DNA of 64,000 bases from Streptomyces sp. CB09001 (GTDB taxonomy: Bacteria; Actinomycetota; Actinomycetes; Streptomycetales; Streptomycetaceae): NCBI RefSeq assembly GCF_003369795.1, contig NZ_CP026730.1:6377001-6441000 (forward strand), read 5' to 3'. Positions 49,217-57,864 of this stretch are shown here, piece after piece. Position numbers and translations under genes: made by a program. The stretch's first letter is position 1; each line of letters starts with the position of its first letter. The notes below the pieces were generated by a model. The model was given only the letters and a program-made list of their open reading frames with translations. It made no database searches and was not told the origin of the DNA.

Positions 49217-51112
49217 GTGAGGCACCCCCACACCCGCCCCTGCGCGCCCCACACGCACCGCAGACGCCGTCTCGCCCCGGCCGCGGCCCTCATCGCCGCC
49301 GGGCTCCTCGGCGCCGGCCTGACCACCCTGGCCCCCGACACCGCCGAGGCCGCCACCGCGCGCCAGGTGGAGGCCCTGGACCGGGGCGTCGTCAGCGTCC
49401 ACACCGGCGACGGCAACCTGGTCGGCTGGCGCTGGCTGGGCACCGACCCGGACAACGTCGCGTTCAACGTCTACCGGGCCGGCACGAAGGTCAACTCCAG
49501 TCCCATCACTGGCTCCACCACCTACTTCCACGCCGGCGCCCCCTCGCACGCCGACTACACCGTCCGCGCGGTCGTGAACGGCACCGAGCAGGGCGACTCC
49601 GTCCACGCCATCCAGTTCCGCGCCGGCTACAAGGACGTACCGATCAGCCCGCCCTCCGGCGGCACCACCCCCGACGGCGTCTCCTACACCTACGAGGCCA
49701 ACGACGCCTCCGTCGGCGACCTCGACGGCGACGGCGCCCTCGACCTCGTCCTCAAGTGGCAGCCGACCAACGCCAAGGACAACTCCCAGTCCGGCTACAC
49801 CGGCAACACGATCGTCGACGGCATACGCCTCGACGGCACCCGCCTGTGGCGCGTCGACCTGGGCCGCAACATCCGCTCCGGCGCCCACTACACCCAGTTC
49901 CAGGTGTACGACTACGACGGCGACGGCCAGGCCGAGGTCGCCATGAAGACCGCGGACGGCACCAGGGACGGCACCGGCGCGGTCATCGGCAGCTCGTCCG
50001 CCGACTACCGCAACTCCGGCGGCTACGTCCTGTCGGGCCCCGAATACCTCACCATGTTCAACGGCCGGACCGGCAGGGCCATGGGCACCGTCGACTACGT
50101 CCCCGCCCGCGGCTCGGTCTCCTCCTGGGGCGACTCCTACGGCAACCGCGTCGACCGCTTCCTGGCCGGCACGGCGTACCTGGACGGCTCCCGCCCCTCC
50201 GTGATCATGGCGCGCGGATACTACACCCGCACGGTGATCGCGGCCTGGGACTGGCGCGACGGCCGGTTCACCCGCCGCTGGACCTTCGACACCAACTCCT
50301 CCACCAACAGCGGCAAGGGCTACGACGGCCAGGGCAACCACCAGCTCTCCGTCGCGGACGTCGACGGCGACGGCAGGGACGAGATCGTCTACGGCGCGAT
50401 GGCCGTCGACGACAACGGCTACGCCCTGTGGACCACCCGCAACGGCCACGGCGACGCCATGCACGTCGGCGACCTCGACCCGTCCCGTGCGGGTCTGGAG
50501 GAGTTCAAGGTCGACGAGGACGGCTCGAAGCCCTCCTCCTGGATGGCCGACGCCCGCACCGGCCAGATCCTCTGGTCCACCGGCGCGAGCGGCGACAACG
50601 GCCGTGGCGTCTCCGGGGACATCTGGGCGGGCAGCGCGGGCGCCGAGTCCTGGTCGTCCGCCGAGAGCGGCATCCGCAACCCCAGGGGCACGGTGGTGAA
50701 CGGCCGCAAGCCCTCCAGCGCCAACTTCCTGTCCTGGTGGGACGGAGACACCGTCCGCGAACTCCTCGACGGCACCCGTATCGACAAGTACGGCACGTCC
50801 GGCGACACCCGCCTGCTCACCGGCTCCGGCGTCGCGTCGAACAACGGCACCAAGGCCACCCCGGTCCTCGCCGGAGACATCCTCGGCGACTGGCGCGAGG
50901 AGGTCGTCTGGCGCACGTCGAACAACACGGCCCTGCGCATCTACTCCACCCCGTACGACACGGACACCCGCATCACGACCCTCCTCCACGACACCCAGTA
51001 CCGCACCGCCCTGGCCTGGCAGAACACGGCCTACAACCAGCCCCCGCACCCGAGCTTCTTCATAGGCAACGGCATGCCGACGGCTCCGCGCCCGTCGGTC
51101 TACACGCCCTGA
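49217..51112 (+). CDS. Secreted rhamnogalacturonan lyase (PL11)
   Basis: 631 residues. A basic signal peptide (MRHPHTRPCAPHTHRRRRLA, hydrophobic ALIAAGLLGAGLTTL, cleavage near AEAA) leads to a family 11 polysaccharide lyase: an N-terminal fibronectin-like segment with GWRWLGTDPDNVAFNVYRA, then an eight-bladed propeller with calcium-binding loops such as VGDLDGDGALDLVLKW, YDYDGDGQAEVAMKTADG and VADVDGDGRDEIVYGAMA. It cleaves the galacturonate-rhamnose backbone of pectin. AGGAGG precedes the GTG start. No CBM is present. It heads the cell wall degradation island. Confidence 0.93.
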   Translation: MRHPHTRPCAPHTHRRRRLAPAAALIAAGLLGAGLTTLAPDTAEAATARQVEALDRGVVSVHTGDGNLVGWRWLGTDPDNVAFNVYRAGTKVNSSPITGSTTYFHAGAPSHADYTVRAVVNGTEQGDSVHAIQFRAGYKDVPISPPSGGTTPDGVSYTYEANDASVGDLDGDGALDLVLKWQPTNAKDNSQSGYTGNTIVDGIRLDGTRLWRVDLGRNIRSGAHYTQFQVYDYDGDGQAEVAMKTADGTRDGTGAVIGSSSADYRNSGGYVLSGPEYLTMFNGRTGRAMGTVDYVPARGSVSSWGDSYGNRVDRFLAGTAYLDGSRPSVIMARGYYTRTVIAAWDWRDGRFTRRWTFDTNSSTNSGKGYDGQGNHQLSVADVDGDGRDEIVYGAMAVDDNGYALWTTRNGHGDAMHVGDLDPSRAGLEEFKVDEDGSKPSSWMADARTGQILWSTGASGDNGRGVSGDIWAGSAGAESWSSAESGIRNPRGTVVNGRKPSSANFLSWWDGDTVRELLDGTRIDKYGTSGDTRLLTGSGVASNNGTKATPVLAGDILGDWREEVVWRTSNNTALRIYSTPYDTDTRITTLLHDTQYRTALAWQNTAYNQPPHPSFFIGNGMPTAPRPSVYTP

Positions 51113-51115
51113 CCC

Positions 51116-51361
51116 TCACGCGGCCTCGTCCACCGGTGGGGGCTTCCCGCCGGTGACCACCGTCCTGACCCACCTCTGCGTCAGCCGCGTCCGGGAGGCG
51201 AGCACCTCCACCGGTACGCCCCGCCGGTACGCGGCGCGCAGAGCGGCGTCCCGGCAGTGCTGGAGCCGCCTCTTCGCGGCCTTGCCCGTGACCGTCCGGT
51301 CCAGCAGCACCGCCAGCCCGAGCAGCAGCCGCCCCGCCGGACCCTCCCACCTTCGCGCCAT
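51116..51361 (-). CDS. Small basic protein (81 aa), possible DNA-binding
   Basis: 81 residues, strongly basic. VEVLASRTRLTQRWVRTVVT is a possible helix-turn-helix in the second half; the first half has a hydrophobic LLLGLAVLLDRT followed by TGKAAKRRLQHC. Codon third positions are typical for a real gene. The gene is tucked between the convergent lyase gene (ends 51112) and the GH74 gene, whose hairpin lies upstream. Its start ATG (51361) lacks a good ribosome binding site. I do not recognise the family. Confidence 0.6.
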   Translation of the reverse strand: MARRWEGPAGRLLLGLAVLLDRTVTGKAAKRRLQHCRDAALRAAYRRGVPVEVLASRTRLTQRWVRTVVTGGKPPPVDEAA

Positions 51362-51460
51362 GCGACGCCCCCTGTCCTCGCCGACCACTCCCACTGACAC
51401 AACGGTCGAAGAAGCGCAGCTGGGCCACAAGGGCGCGAAACGGGCGCACTGGTCACGGAG

Positions 51461-51494
51461 CCGGGAGGGCGCGCCGCCGGACGCGCCCTCCCGG
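51461..51494 (-). terminator. Hairpin terminator of the xyloglucanase gene
   Basis: Perfect 13-base arms (51461-51473 and 51482-51494), with an eight-base loop, four bases beyond the GH74 stop codon on the minus strand. Confidence 0.8.
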
Positions 51495-51498
51495 ACGT

Positions 51499-54168
51499 TC
51501 ATGTTCGTTCGCAGACCTGGTCGCCCAGCGCGAACGAGGACGGCTCCGCGTTGGTCCCCGACCAGCTTGCCGTGAAGCCGAAGGTCACCGAGGCGCCGGG
51601 GGCCACGCCGGTGTTCCAGGCGACGTTGCTCGCCGTCACCGTGGCGCCGGACCGGGTGTGTTCGGCGTTCCACATCTGGGTCACCCTCTGGTCGCCGGGG
51701 AACGACCAGTCGAGGGACCAGCCGTTCCATCCCGACGTGCCGGTGTTGGTGAGCCGTACGTCCGCCTGGAAGCCGCCCGACCACTGGTTCGTGACCGTGT
51801 ACTCCACCTCGCAGGCTCCGGTGGGCGTCGGGTCGGGTCCCGGCCCCGGATCGGTGCCGCTGTCTCCTCCTGCCGTGTCGCCGTAGACGACACCCCGGCC
51901 GTTGGTCGCCACGTACACCCGGCCGTAGACCCGCGGGTCGCCGGTGATGGCGGCGCCGGTCCAGCCCCACTGGTGGGCGTCGTCGTTGACGCGGGTCCAG
52001 GTCGCGCCCTCGTCCGTGGAGCGGAAGATGCCGCGCACGCCGCCGATCTCCGCGCTGGTGAACAGGGTCTGGTAGGAGGCGTCCGGGGCCGCCTTGCCGA
52101 AGCCGACGGTGTCCGCCGCGTCGACACCGGGCAGCTCGGCGAAGGTCTCTCCGCCGTCCGTCGAGTGCCACAGACCGTACGGGCCGTCCGTCGCACCGCC
52201 CGCCAGCCAGACGTCGCCCTCCCCGCCCGGCAGCGCCTTGAAGCGGACGCTGTCACCGGCGGGCAGGCCGGTCGCCGCCGAGGCCGTGAAGGTCGCGCCG
52301 CCGTCCGTACTGACGTAGAACTTCCCGGACTTGAAGCCGTAGAAGGTCGCGGGGTCCACCCGGTCGGACTCGACGACAGCGCCCGCCGGGATGCCGGTCG
52401 ACGCCTGCCAGGACGTACCGAATCCGGTCGTGTACTGCACGCCCGTGCCCTCCGGGCTCCACACGAAGCGGCTGCCGTCCGCGCCCGCCGCGACCGTGCC
52501 GCCGCCGCTGACCCCCGACGGGTCGGTGCCCCCGAACCAGTTGGCACCGTTGTCCGTGGAGAACGCGATGTGGGGGCCCGCGTCGAGGTTGCCCGACCGG
52601 ACGACGACGTCCGGGTTCTCCTCCGCGAAGTCCAGACTCGTCGTGGAGGTGAAGTTCGGCGAGGTGTACATCATCGACGGGACCTCGGTCAGGCCGGTGT
52701 GCCGGAAGCCGCCGACGTCACCCAGGGCGCTCAGCAGCGGGGCACCCGACGGAGGGGAGGCCAGGTCGTTGACCGCCGTCTCCTCCAGGCCGCGCACCAT
52801 CGGTTCGACGGCGAACGTGCCGCCCTCGTCGTCCCAGTTCGTCAGGTTCTCCGTGCCGTAGATCGTGGCGCCCGTGCCGTACATCATCCGGTCCGAGTCG
52901 AACGGGTCGATCTCCAGCGCCTCCGTCATCCAGCCCAGCTTCGGGGTCTGCTCGGGCGGTGTCGGGTTCGCGCCCCAGGTGAGCCACGGGGACGAGGACA
53001 CGTCCATCGTGTAGCGGTTCTCGCGGTCCGGGTAGGCGGTGTAGCTCCACGCCTGGGACCACGTCGCGCCGCTGTCCGTCGAGCGGAAGATCTGTGTGTC
53101 CGGCCACCACGAGCTGTACGCGGTCGCCATCACCGTCCCCGGGTGCTGACGGTCGACGGTCAGGCCGCTGAAGCCGTAGTAGGTGTCCGCCTCCGCGGCC
53201 GGGCTGATGTCCGTCCAGGTACCGGTCGCCGTCGCGTACCGGTACAGCCGGCCCTTGCCGCCGTCGTACGGGCCGCCCGTGTCGCTGTAGGCGAGGTACA
53301 GGTAGCCGTTCTCGGCGTCCAGCACGCCCTTGTGGGCCAGGTAGCCCGTGGGCTGGCCGGCGAGCCGCTCCCAGGTCGCGCCCGCGTCGGTCGAGCGGTA
53401 GACCGCGTTCTCCTTGTCCGCGACCCCGACGTAGACGGTTCCCGTCGCCGTGCCCGCGCCGCCGCCCGTGGACTCGTCGAAGGTGACCCAGGTGATGCCC
53501 TGGTTGTCGGAGGCGTAGCCGGACGTGTCGCTCGGGTCCTGTGCGTAGTTCCCGGGGTTCGGGAAGGCCGTCACCTCGGACCAGGTGACGCCCGCGTCGG
53601 TGGACCGCCACAGGCCGTGGCCGCTGGGCGCGCCCAGGTACAGCACGTCGTTGTCGTGCGGGTCGACGGCCAGGCGCTCGCCCATGCCGCGGCCCGGCAT
53701 GTTGCCGCCCAGCTGGAACGGCAGGTCCGTCTTCTCCCAGCTCGCGCCCCGGTCGGCGGAGCGCAGCACCGCTCCGTTCGTCGGGTCCCAGTCGTTGGTG
53801 TACGTGCCGACCGCCGCGTACACCCGGTCGGGCTCGACCGCGTCGGAGGCGACACTGACCACGCCCGTGTGCCCCCAGTCGTCCCAGCCGACGTGGTCCA
53901 GGAGCGGCGTCCAGGTGTGGGACTCCTCCTGCCAGCGGTAGGCGCCGCCGATGTCGGTGCGGGCGTAGGCCAGGTCCCTCTCGGCCCGGTTGAAGACGAT
54001 GCCGGGGACGAAGCCGCCCCCGTCGATGCGGGCGTTCCTCCAGGTGTAGCTGTCGGCGGAGGCGGCCGTCCGCGGCGCTGGATCGGCGGCCAGCGCCGCG
54101 GGCGGGCTGCCCGCCAGGAGGCCGGCCGCGAGGGCCGGCAATACGGTCAGGATCCGGGTTCTTCGCAC
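51499..54168 (-). CDS. Secreted GH74 xyloglucanase with CBM2
   Basis: 889 residues. The signal peptide (RRTRILTVLPALAAGLLAGS, cut near ALAAD) is followed by the two seven-bladed propellers of family GH74, with repeated sialidase-type STDGGATF/RSTDSGATWSQ/RSTDEGATWTRV segments. D72 in TDIGGAYRW is a candidate for one of the two catalytic aspartates. A Gly/Pro linker (DPGPGPDPTPTG) leads to a C-terminal CBM2 (from CEVEYTVTNQWSGGFQADV to SSFALGDQVC). It cuts the beta-1,4-glucan backbone of xyloglucan. The GTG at 54168 is chosen; the open frame to 54297 lacks a signal. A terminator lies downstream. Confidence 0.93.
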   Translation of the reverse strand: MRRTRILTVLPALAAGLLAGSPPAALAADPAPRTAASADSYTWRNARIDGGGFVPGIVFNRAERDLAYARTDIGGAYRWQEESHTWTPLLDHVGWDDWGHTGVVSVASDAVEPDRVYAAVGTYTNDWDPTNGAVLRSADRGASWEKTDLPFQLGGNMPGRGMGERLAVDPHDNDVLYLGAPSGHGLWRSTDAGVTWSEVTAFPNPGNYAQDPSDTSGYASDNQGITWVTFDESTGGGAGTATGTVYVGVADKENAVYRSTDAGATWERLAGQPTGYLAHKGVLDAENGYLYLAYSDTGGPYDGGKGRLYRYATATGTWTDISPAAEADTYYGFSGLTVDRQHPGTVMATAYSSWWPDTQIFRSTDSGATWSQAWSYTAYPDRENRYTMDVSSSPWLTWGANPTPPEQTPKLGWMTEALEIDPFDSDRMMYGTGATIYGTENLTNWDDEGGTFAVEPMVRGLEETAVNDLASPPSGAPLLSALGDVGGFRHTGLTEVPSMMYTSPNFTSTTSLDFAEENPDVVVRSGNLDAGPHIAFSTDNGANWFGGTDPSGVSGGGTVAAGADGSRFVWSPEGTGVQYTTGFGTSWQASTGIPAGAVVESDRVDPATFYGFKSGKFYVSTDGGATFTASAATGLPAGDSVRFKALPGGEGDVWLAGGATDGPYGLWHSTDGGETFAELPGVDAADTVGFGKAAPDASYQTLFTSAEIGGVRGIFRSTDEGATWTRVNDDAHQWGWTGAAITGDPRVYGRVYVATNGRGVVYGDTAGGDSGTDPGPGPDPTPTGACEVEYTVTNQWSGGFQADVRLTNTGTSGWNGWSLDWSFPGDQRVTQMWNAEHTRSGATVTASNVAWNTGVAPGASVTFGFTASWSGTNAEPSSFALGDQVCERT

Positions 54169-54211
54169 GGTGGGGAACCGTCCTTCCGTCAGGAACAGAA
54201 CACATGCGAGG

Positions 54212-54248
54212 ACCGGGCGACCCCAGGCGTGGGCTGGGGTCGCCCGGT
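54212..54248 (-). terminator. Perfect hairpin between GH48 and GH74 genes
   Basis: Arms of 15 bases (54212-54226 and 54234-54248) with a seven-base loop. A further perfect nine-base hairpin follows at 54254-54262/54270-54278. Both genes run on the minus strand, so this could end GH48 transcription before GH74. Confidence 0.7.
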
Positions 54249-54317
54249 CAGGTGGTCTCGTCGTCCGGTGACGAGACCGTGCACGCGGAGCCGTCAAGCG
54301 CTACCGGGGGAAGAGAC

Positions 54318-54419
54318 GGTGCCCGGCGCCCCGTCAGGGGCGCGGGGAACTGCACGACCAGCCACACACGGCCGGCAGCCGAAAACGAACCGCCCAACCC
54401 GCGGAGCGCTTCGCGGGGG
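54318..54419. repeat. Streptomyces intergenic repeat element (recognised from memory)
   Basis: The stretch starting with GGTGCCCGGCGCCCCGTCAG, continuing GGGGCGCGGGGAACTGC and ending ACCCGCGGAGCGCTTCGCGG resembles a repeat I have seen in many Streptomyces genomes between genes. It begins with a hairpin (GGCGCCCC-GTCA-GGGGCGC). It fills the gap directly after the GH48 stop. Confidence 0.55.
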
Positions 54420-57344
54420 CTATTCCAGTAGCTCCGCGTACGAACCCATGGCGAGGGCTATGTCCGCCTGGGCCCAGAACCGGTGGTACGTGAACGTGGG
54501 CGCGGCACCGCCCTGGAGATAGCTCTCGATCTTCGACCACGCCGGGTCGTCCTGGTAGAAGGACCGGATCGAGGCGAAGGTCGACGACGCGTCGACCGTG
54601 TCGCCGTTCGGCATGGTGCCGCTCCAGCCGCTCGGGACGTAGATCCCGTCGTCGAACCGGTTGTAGTCGGCGCGGGTCTCCGGGACGGCGATGCCGAGCG
54701 CGTCCTGGTTGTTCTCCCACATGCCGTCGAGCAGCGCCTTGGCGGTCGAGGCCGCCTCCGTGTCGCCCGAGCGGTCGGCGTAGTACGTCAGGGTCTTGGC
54801 GTACGCCGCCGCCACGCCGACGTCGTTGGTGTAGTCCGCCACCGTGACGTGCAGGTCGCCGTTGTCACCCGGGGTCGAGGCGTTCCAGGTGTCGGGCTGC
54901 CCCGCCCACTGGAGCGTCGACGGGATCCGGAAGGTGCCGTCCGGGTTGACGGTCGTCTCCGACAGCGCCCAGTCGACCCACTTGTCCAGGACAGCCTTGG
55001 CGTCGGCGTCACCACTCTGCTGGTAGTACTCGGCGACCCGCTCCATGGACCACGCCTGGAAGCCGAACCACTGGTTGGACGGCGGGTCGTGGTACACCGG
55101 CTTCTCGTCGTAGTACATGCCGTAGAAGGTCGGCGTACCGGCCGGCGGCGTCGCGTAGCGTCCCGCCCAGCTGTTGGTCGCGCCGCCCGCGATGGCACCC
55201 TCGTCGGACTGCAGCCAGCGGTAGAACTCCACCTGCCGGTCCAGGGACTTGGCCCAGTCGGACTGGCCCGTCGCCGACTTCGGCTTCAGGTCGGCGTCGG
55301 TGCTCAGCGCGTACGCGGCCAGCGGGTTCTGGTAGCCGCCGTGGGTGTGGCTGGAGCCGATGCGCCAGGCCCAGCCCGCCGAGGTGTCCACCGCGCCGCC
55401 CCAGGCGTAGTACCAGGACAGCAGGTACATCGAGGAGTCCTTGCCGGTGCCCGCCGGGCAGGCCGACGGTCCGACGCAGTCGCCGATCTTCTTGAAGTAC
55501 TTGTCGAACATGGCGTAGCGCAGGTAGTCGCCCATCTTCGCGGCCTTGTCCAGGGTCGCGGAGATCTCGTCGCTCTTGCCCTGCTCCCCGGCCCAGATGT
55601 CCGCCCAGTACGCGGCCTGCACGGCGCGCGCGTCGGCGTCCGGGGCGTTGGTGAACTTCCACTGCTTGGCGTAGGAGGCGTCACCGGTGAACAGGTCCAG
55701 GTAGCCGTTCTTCCCGCCGTACTTGAAGGCGTCGCAGGTCGGCTGCGGCACCGTCTCCCACACCGACTCCTGCGCGCCGCGCTGGAAGGTGTTGATGTAG
55801 GAGGGCCCGGTGTCCGAGGGGCCCGCCTCGCAGTTGCCGGGCGAGTTGCCGTAGCCGTAGGTGTTGTCGACGTCCTGGAGCCAGTGCATGCCGTACACGT
55901 CGTCCGTGCCGTACGCCGACTTCAGCTCACCGGCGATCGGGTCCGCGCCCACCGAGACGGTGCCGTCCAGCGGCGCCGGGTACTCGTTCGGCGTGTCCAG
56001 CTCGGGCGCGTAGGTCGCCGGCTTCGAGGCGTTGTAGGAGGAGTTGGTCGGCTGGTCGGCGTGAGTGGGGATCATGTACGTCTCCATGATCTCCCAGGCG
56101 TTGTTGAACTTCGACCAGTCGCCGGTCACCTTGCCGTACATGGCCTGGAGCCACAGCAGGTAGCTGTACGCCTCCGACGTCGTCTCGTGGCCGTGGTCCG
56201 GCGCCTCGACGATGAGGGTCTCCACCGAGTGGTACGGGATGCCCTCCGGTGAGAAGTAGCCGTTCGCCGGGTCGGTGATCTTGCCGTACAGCTCCAGGAA
56301 GCGGGCGTCGTAGTCCTTCGCCGCCGCCAGTTCGGTCACGGTGACCGTGGCCTTGCCGTGGCCCGGAGCCGTCGACTCGAAGACCGCCGAACCGCTGCCG
56401 GAGGCGTCCGCCGAGACGGTCACCGACTGGGCGGTGTCCCAGTTGGACGGGGTGAAGGTGAGGCTCGCGCCGCCGGTGAGCGTCAGGCCCATGTTGCCGC
56501 TCGCGCGGGTGGTGGTGACGGTCACGTTCGCGGTCGGCTGTTCCGAGAGCTTGACCTCGTAGGTCCCCGACTCGCCCTGCTGGACGCCCAGTTGGCCCGG
56601 AGAGGCGACCACGGTCGGTCCCGCGGCCACCGTGACGCCGACCGGGGTCGAGTCCGCGGAGGCACCCATGCTGTCGTAGGCCTTCGCCACCAGAGAATGA
56701 CTGCCCACGGTCAAGCCGGAGGCGGAGTACGTGTAGGGCGAGCTGGTGTCGGTGCCCAGCAGGGTGGCGTCGTCGTAGAACTCCACCTTGCTGATCGTGG
56801 CGCCGTCGGCGGCGGCCGCCGTGGCCGCCAGCGGCACCGCCTCGCCCCGCGAGTACACGGCGCCCGCCTCCGGGCTGGTCAGCACGGTGATCGGCGGCTG
56901 GTGGGCCCCGGTGCAGGAGGTGCCGTTGATCGCGAAGTCGGCCGGCGCGGCGTTGCTGCCGCTGTACGTGAACTGTCCGCCGGTGGAGACGGCGGCCCCG
57001 GCGGCGATCCGCGCGTTGTACGAGGCGCTCTGCACGGTGACGTTCCGACCGGACTGGGACCAGGTGCCGTTCCAGCCGTTCGTGAGCTTCTGGTTGCCCG
57101 CGTAGGAGTAGGTCAGCGTCCAGCCGTCGATGGCGTCGGTGCCGTGGTTGGTCAGCGTCAGCTCCGCGGTGAAGCCGGCACCCCAGTCGTTGGTCTTGTA
57201 GTCCACGCTGCACTGAAGTGCGGCCGCCTGGGCCGGAGTCGAACCTGTGCCCAGCATCGTGAGGGGGAGCGCGAGTGCCGCCAGCGCGGCGGTCCACCAG
57301 CGCCGCGCGGTGCGGCGGCGTCTGGGTCTGTGTCCTGAGTGCAT
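54420..57344 (-). CDS. Secreted GH48 cellobiohydrolase with CBM2
   Basis: 974 residues. The start is ATG 57344, about ten bases after AGGAGG. Domain order: signal peptide (ending near AQAAA), CBM2 (QCSVDYKTNDWGAGFTAEL to INGTSC), an Ig-like/Big domain (VLTSPEAGAVYSRGEAVPLA to GVTVAAG), a second beta-sandwich (GQLGVQQGESGTYEVKLSEQ to TELAAAK) and the GH48 catalytic module (from YDARFLELYGKITDPANGY). The catalytic acid region HETTSEAYSY (E391) is intact. GH48 enzymes work processively from the reducing end of cellulose. A CebR-type box lies over its promoter. The repeat element follows the gene. Confidence 0.95.
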   Translation of the reverse strand: MHSGHRPRRRRTARRWWTAALAALALPLTMLGTGSTPAQAAALQCSVDYKTNDWGAGFTAELTLTNHGTDAIDGWTLTYSYAGNQKLTNGWNGTWSQSGRNVTVQSASYNARIAAGAAVSTGGQFTYSGSNAAPADFAINGTSCTGAHQPPITVLTSPEAGAVYSRGEAVPLAATAAAADGATISKVEFYDDATLLGTDTSSPYTYSASGLTVGSHSLVAKAYDSMGASADSTPVGVTVAAGPTVVASPGQLGVQQGESGTYEVKLSEQPTANVTVTTTRASGNMGLTLTGGASLTFTPSNWDTAQSVTVSADASGSGSAVFESTAPGHGKATVTVTELAAAKDYDARFLELYGKITDPANGYFSPEGIPYHSVETLIVEAPDHGHETTSEAYSYLLWLQAMYGKVTGDWSKFNNAWEIMETYMIPTHADQPTNSSYNASKPATYAPELDTPNEYPAPLDGTVSVGADPIAGELKSAYGTDDVYGMHWLQDVDNTYGYGNSPGNCEAGPSDTGPSYINTFQRGAQESVWETVPQPTCDAFKYGGKNGYLDLFTGDASYAKQWKFTNAPDADARAVQAAYWADIWAGEQGKSDEISATLDKAAKMGDYLRYAMFDKYFKKIGDCVGPSACPAGTGKDSSMYLLSWYYAWGGAVDTSAGWAWRIGSSHTHGGYQNPLAAYALSTDADLKPKSATGQSDWAKSLDRQVEFYRWLQSDEGAIAGGATNSWAGRYATPPAGTPTFYGMYYDEKPVYHDPPSNQWFGFQAWSMERVAEYYQQSGDADAKAVLDKWVDWALSETTVNPDGTFRIPSTLQWAGQPDTWNASTPGDNGDLHVTVADYTNDVGVAAAYAKTLTYYADRSGDTEAASTAKALLDGMWENNQDALGIAVPETRADYNRFDDGIYVPSGWSGTMPNGDTVDASSTFASIRSFYQDDPAWSKIESYLQGGAAPTFTYHRFWAQADIALAMGSYAELLE

Positions 57345-57406
57345 GGTGCTGGTTCCTCCTTGCGGCTCGGGGAGGGGTGGGGGAGGAGCAACAAGCCTTG
57401 AACCAG

Positions 57407-57420
57407 TGGGAGCGCTCCCA
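57407..57420. promoter_or_regulatory. CebR-type operator (perfect)
   Basis: TGGGAGCGCTCCCA, the known CebR box of cello-oligosaccharide-responsive LacI-family regulation. It starts at the last base of the GH48 -10 hexamer, so a bound repressor would block transcription start. Confidence 0.9.
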
Positions 57421-57448
57421 TAGTGGAGAGGGTGCCTGGTGCGGTCAA
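57420..57448 (-). promoter_or_regulatory. Predicted GH48 promoter
   Basis: On the minus strand, TTGACC (57443-57448), exactly 17 bases, then CACTAT (57420-57425), a good vegetative promoter. The CebR box follows directly; the leader is about 70 bases. Confidence 0.7.
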
Positions 57449-57549
57449 GATGTGTGAACAGTCGAAAAGATTCGACGGGGTCGACGGGGAGAAAGTCGGT
57501 AACTCCTCTGTTCTTTACCGTCACTTGGCGCTACCTTCGCTGGCACCAG

Positions 57550-57563
57550 TGGGAGCGGTTCCA
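57550..57563. promoter_or_regulatory. CebR-type operator (imperfect), GH6 side
   Basis: TGGGAGCGGTTCCA differs from the perfect box at three bases, keeping the two half-sites. It lies 302 bp before the GH6 start and 49 bp before the ribosome binding site of the leader gene. Confidence 0.65.
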
Positions 57564-57611
57564 CCAGTCGACGCGTCCGTCACGGCGCGCCCGAACTGCA
57601 AGGAGTCGCTC

Positions 57612-57758
57612 ATGCGCCACCCCCCGCTCCACCCCCCGCGTTCAGGACTTTTAGCCGTTGCCGCAGCCGTGGCCGCTACGTGTCCGACGCCTCGCCGGCC
57701 CGTGCGCCGGATCGCTCATCCCTCGGGCGGTTCCACCATGCCCGCGGGTCGTTCCTGA
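57612..57758 (+). CDS. Possible small secreted-like protein or remnant in the GH6 leader
   Basis: A 48-codon frame with AAGGAG seven bases before its ATG. It begins like a signal peptide (MRHPPLHPPRSGLLAVAAAV, then AATC) and runs on as Pro/Arg-rich sequence without a domain. It could be a leader peptide, a small gene, or the remains of another secreted enzyme whose downstream part has been lost or frameshifted. It lies between the CebR-type box and the GH6 gene, so it would be on the same transcript. Evidence is modest. Confidence 0.4.
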   Translation: MRHPPLHPPRSGLLAVAAAVAATCPTPRRPVRRIAHPSGGSTMPAGRS

Positions 57759-57864
57759 CCTCCGATCACGACGGCACCCCCATGCCGATCGGCAGCGGGC
57801 CGCGCCGACCCGGGCGCGTCCCCGGACGACAGCAGCACCCCCACGAAAGAAGGAACCCGCACTC

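Larger units (their letters stand above)
57345..57864. promoter_or_regulatory. 520-bp divergent control region of the GH48 and GH6 genes
   Basis: This gap holds a CebR-type box against the GH48 promoter, a second imperfect box on the GH6 side, and a possible 48-codon leader gene at 57612-57758. The GH6 leader is long (about 300 bases from its box to its start). No other gene is evident. Confidence 0.85.

Noticed and set aside
54483..56252. Plus-strand frame opposite GH48
   Set aside because: Val/Arg/Gly-rich shadow of the cellulase; no start site and no family match.
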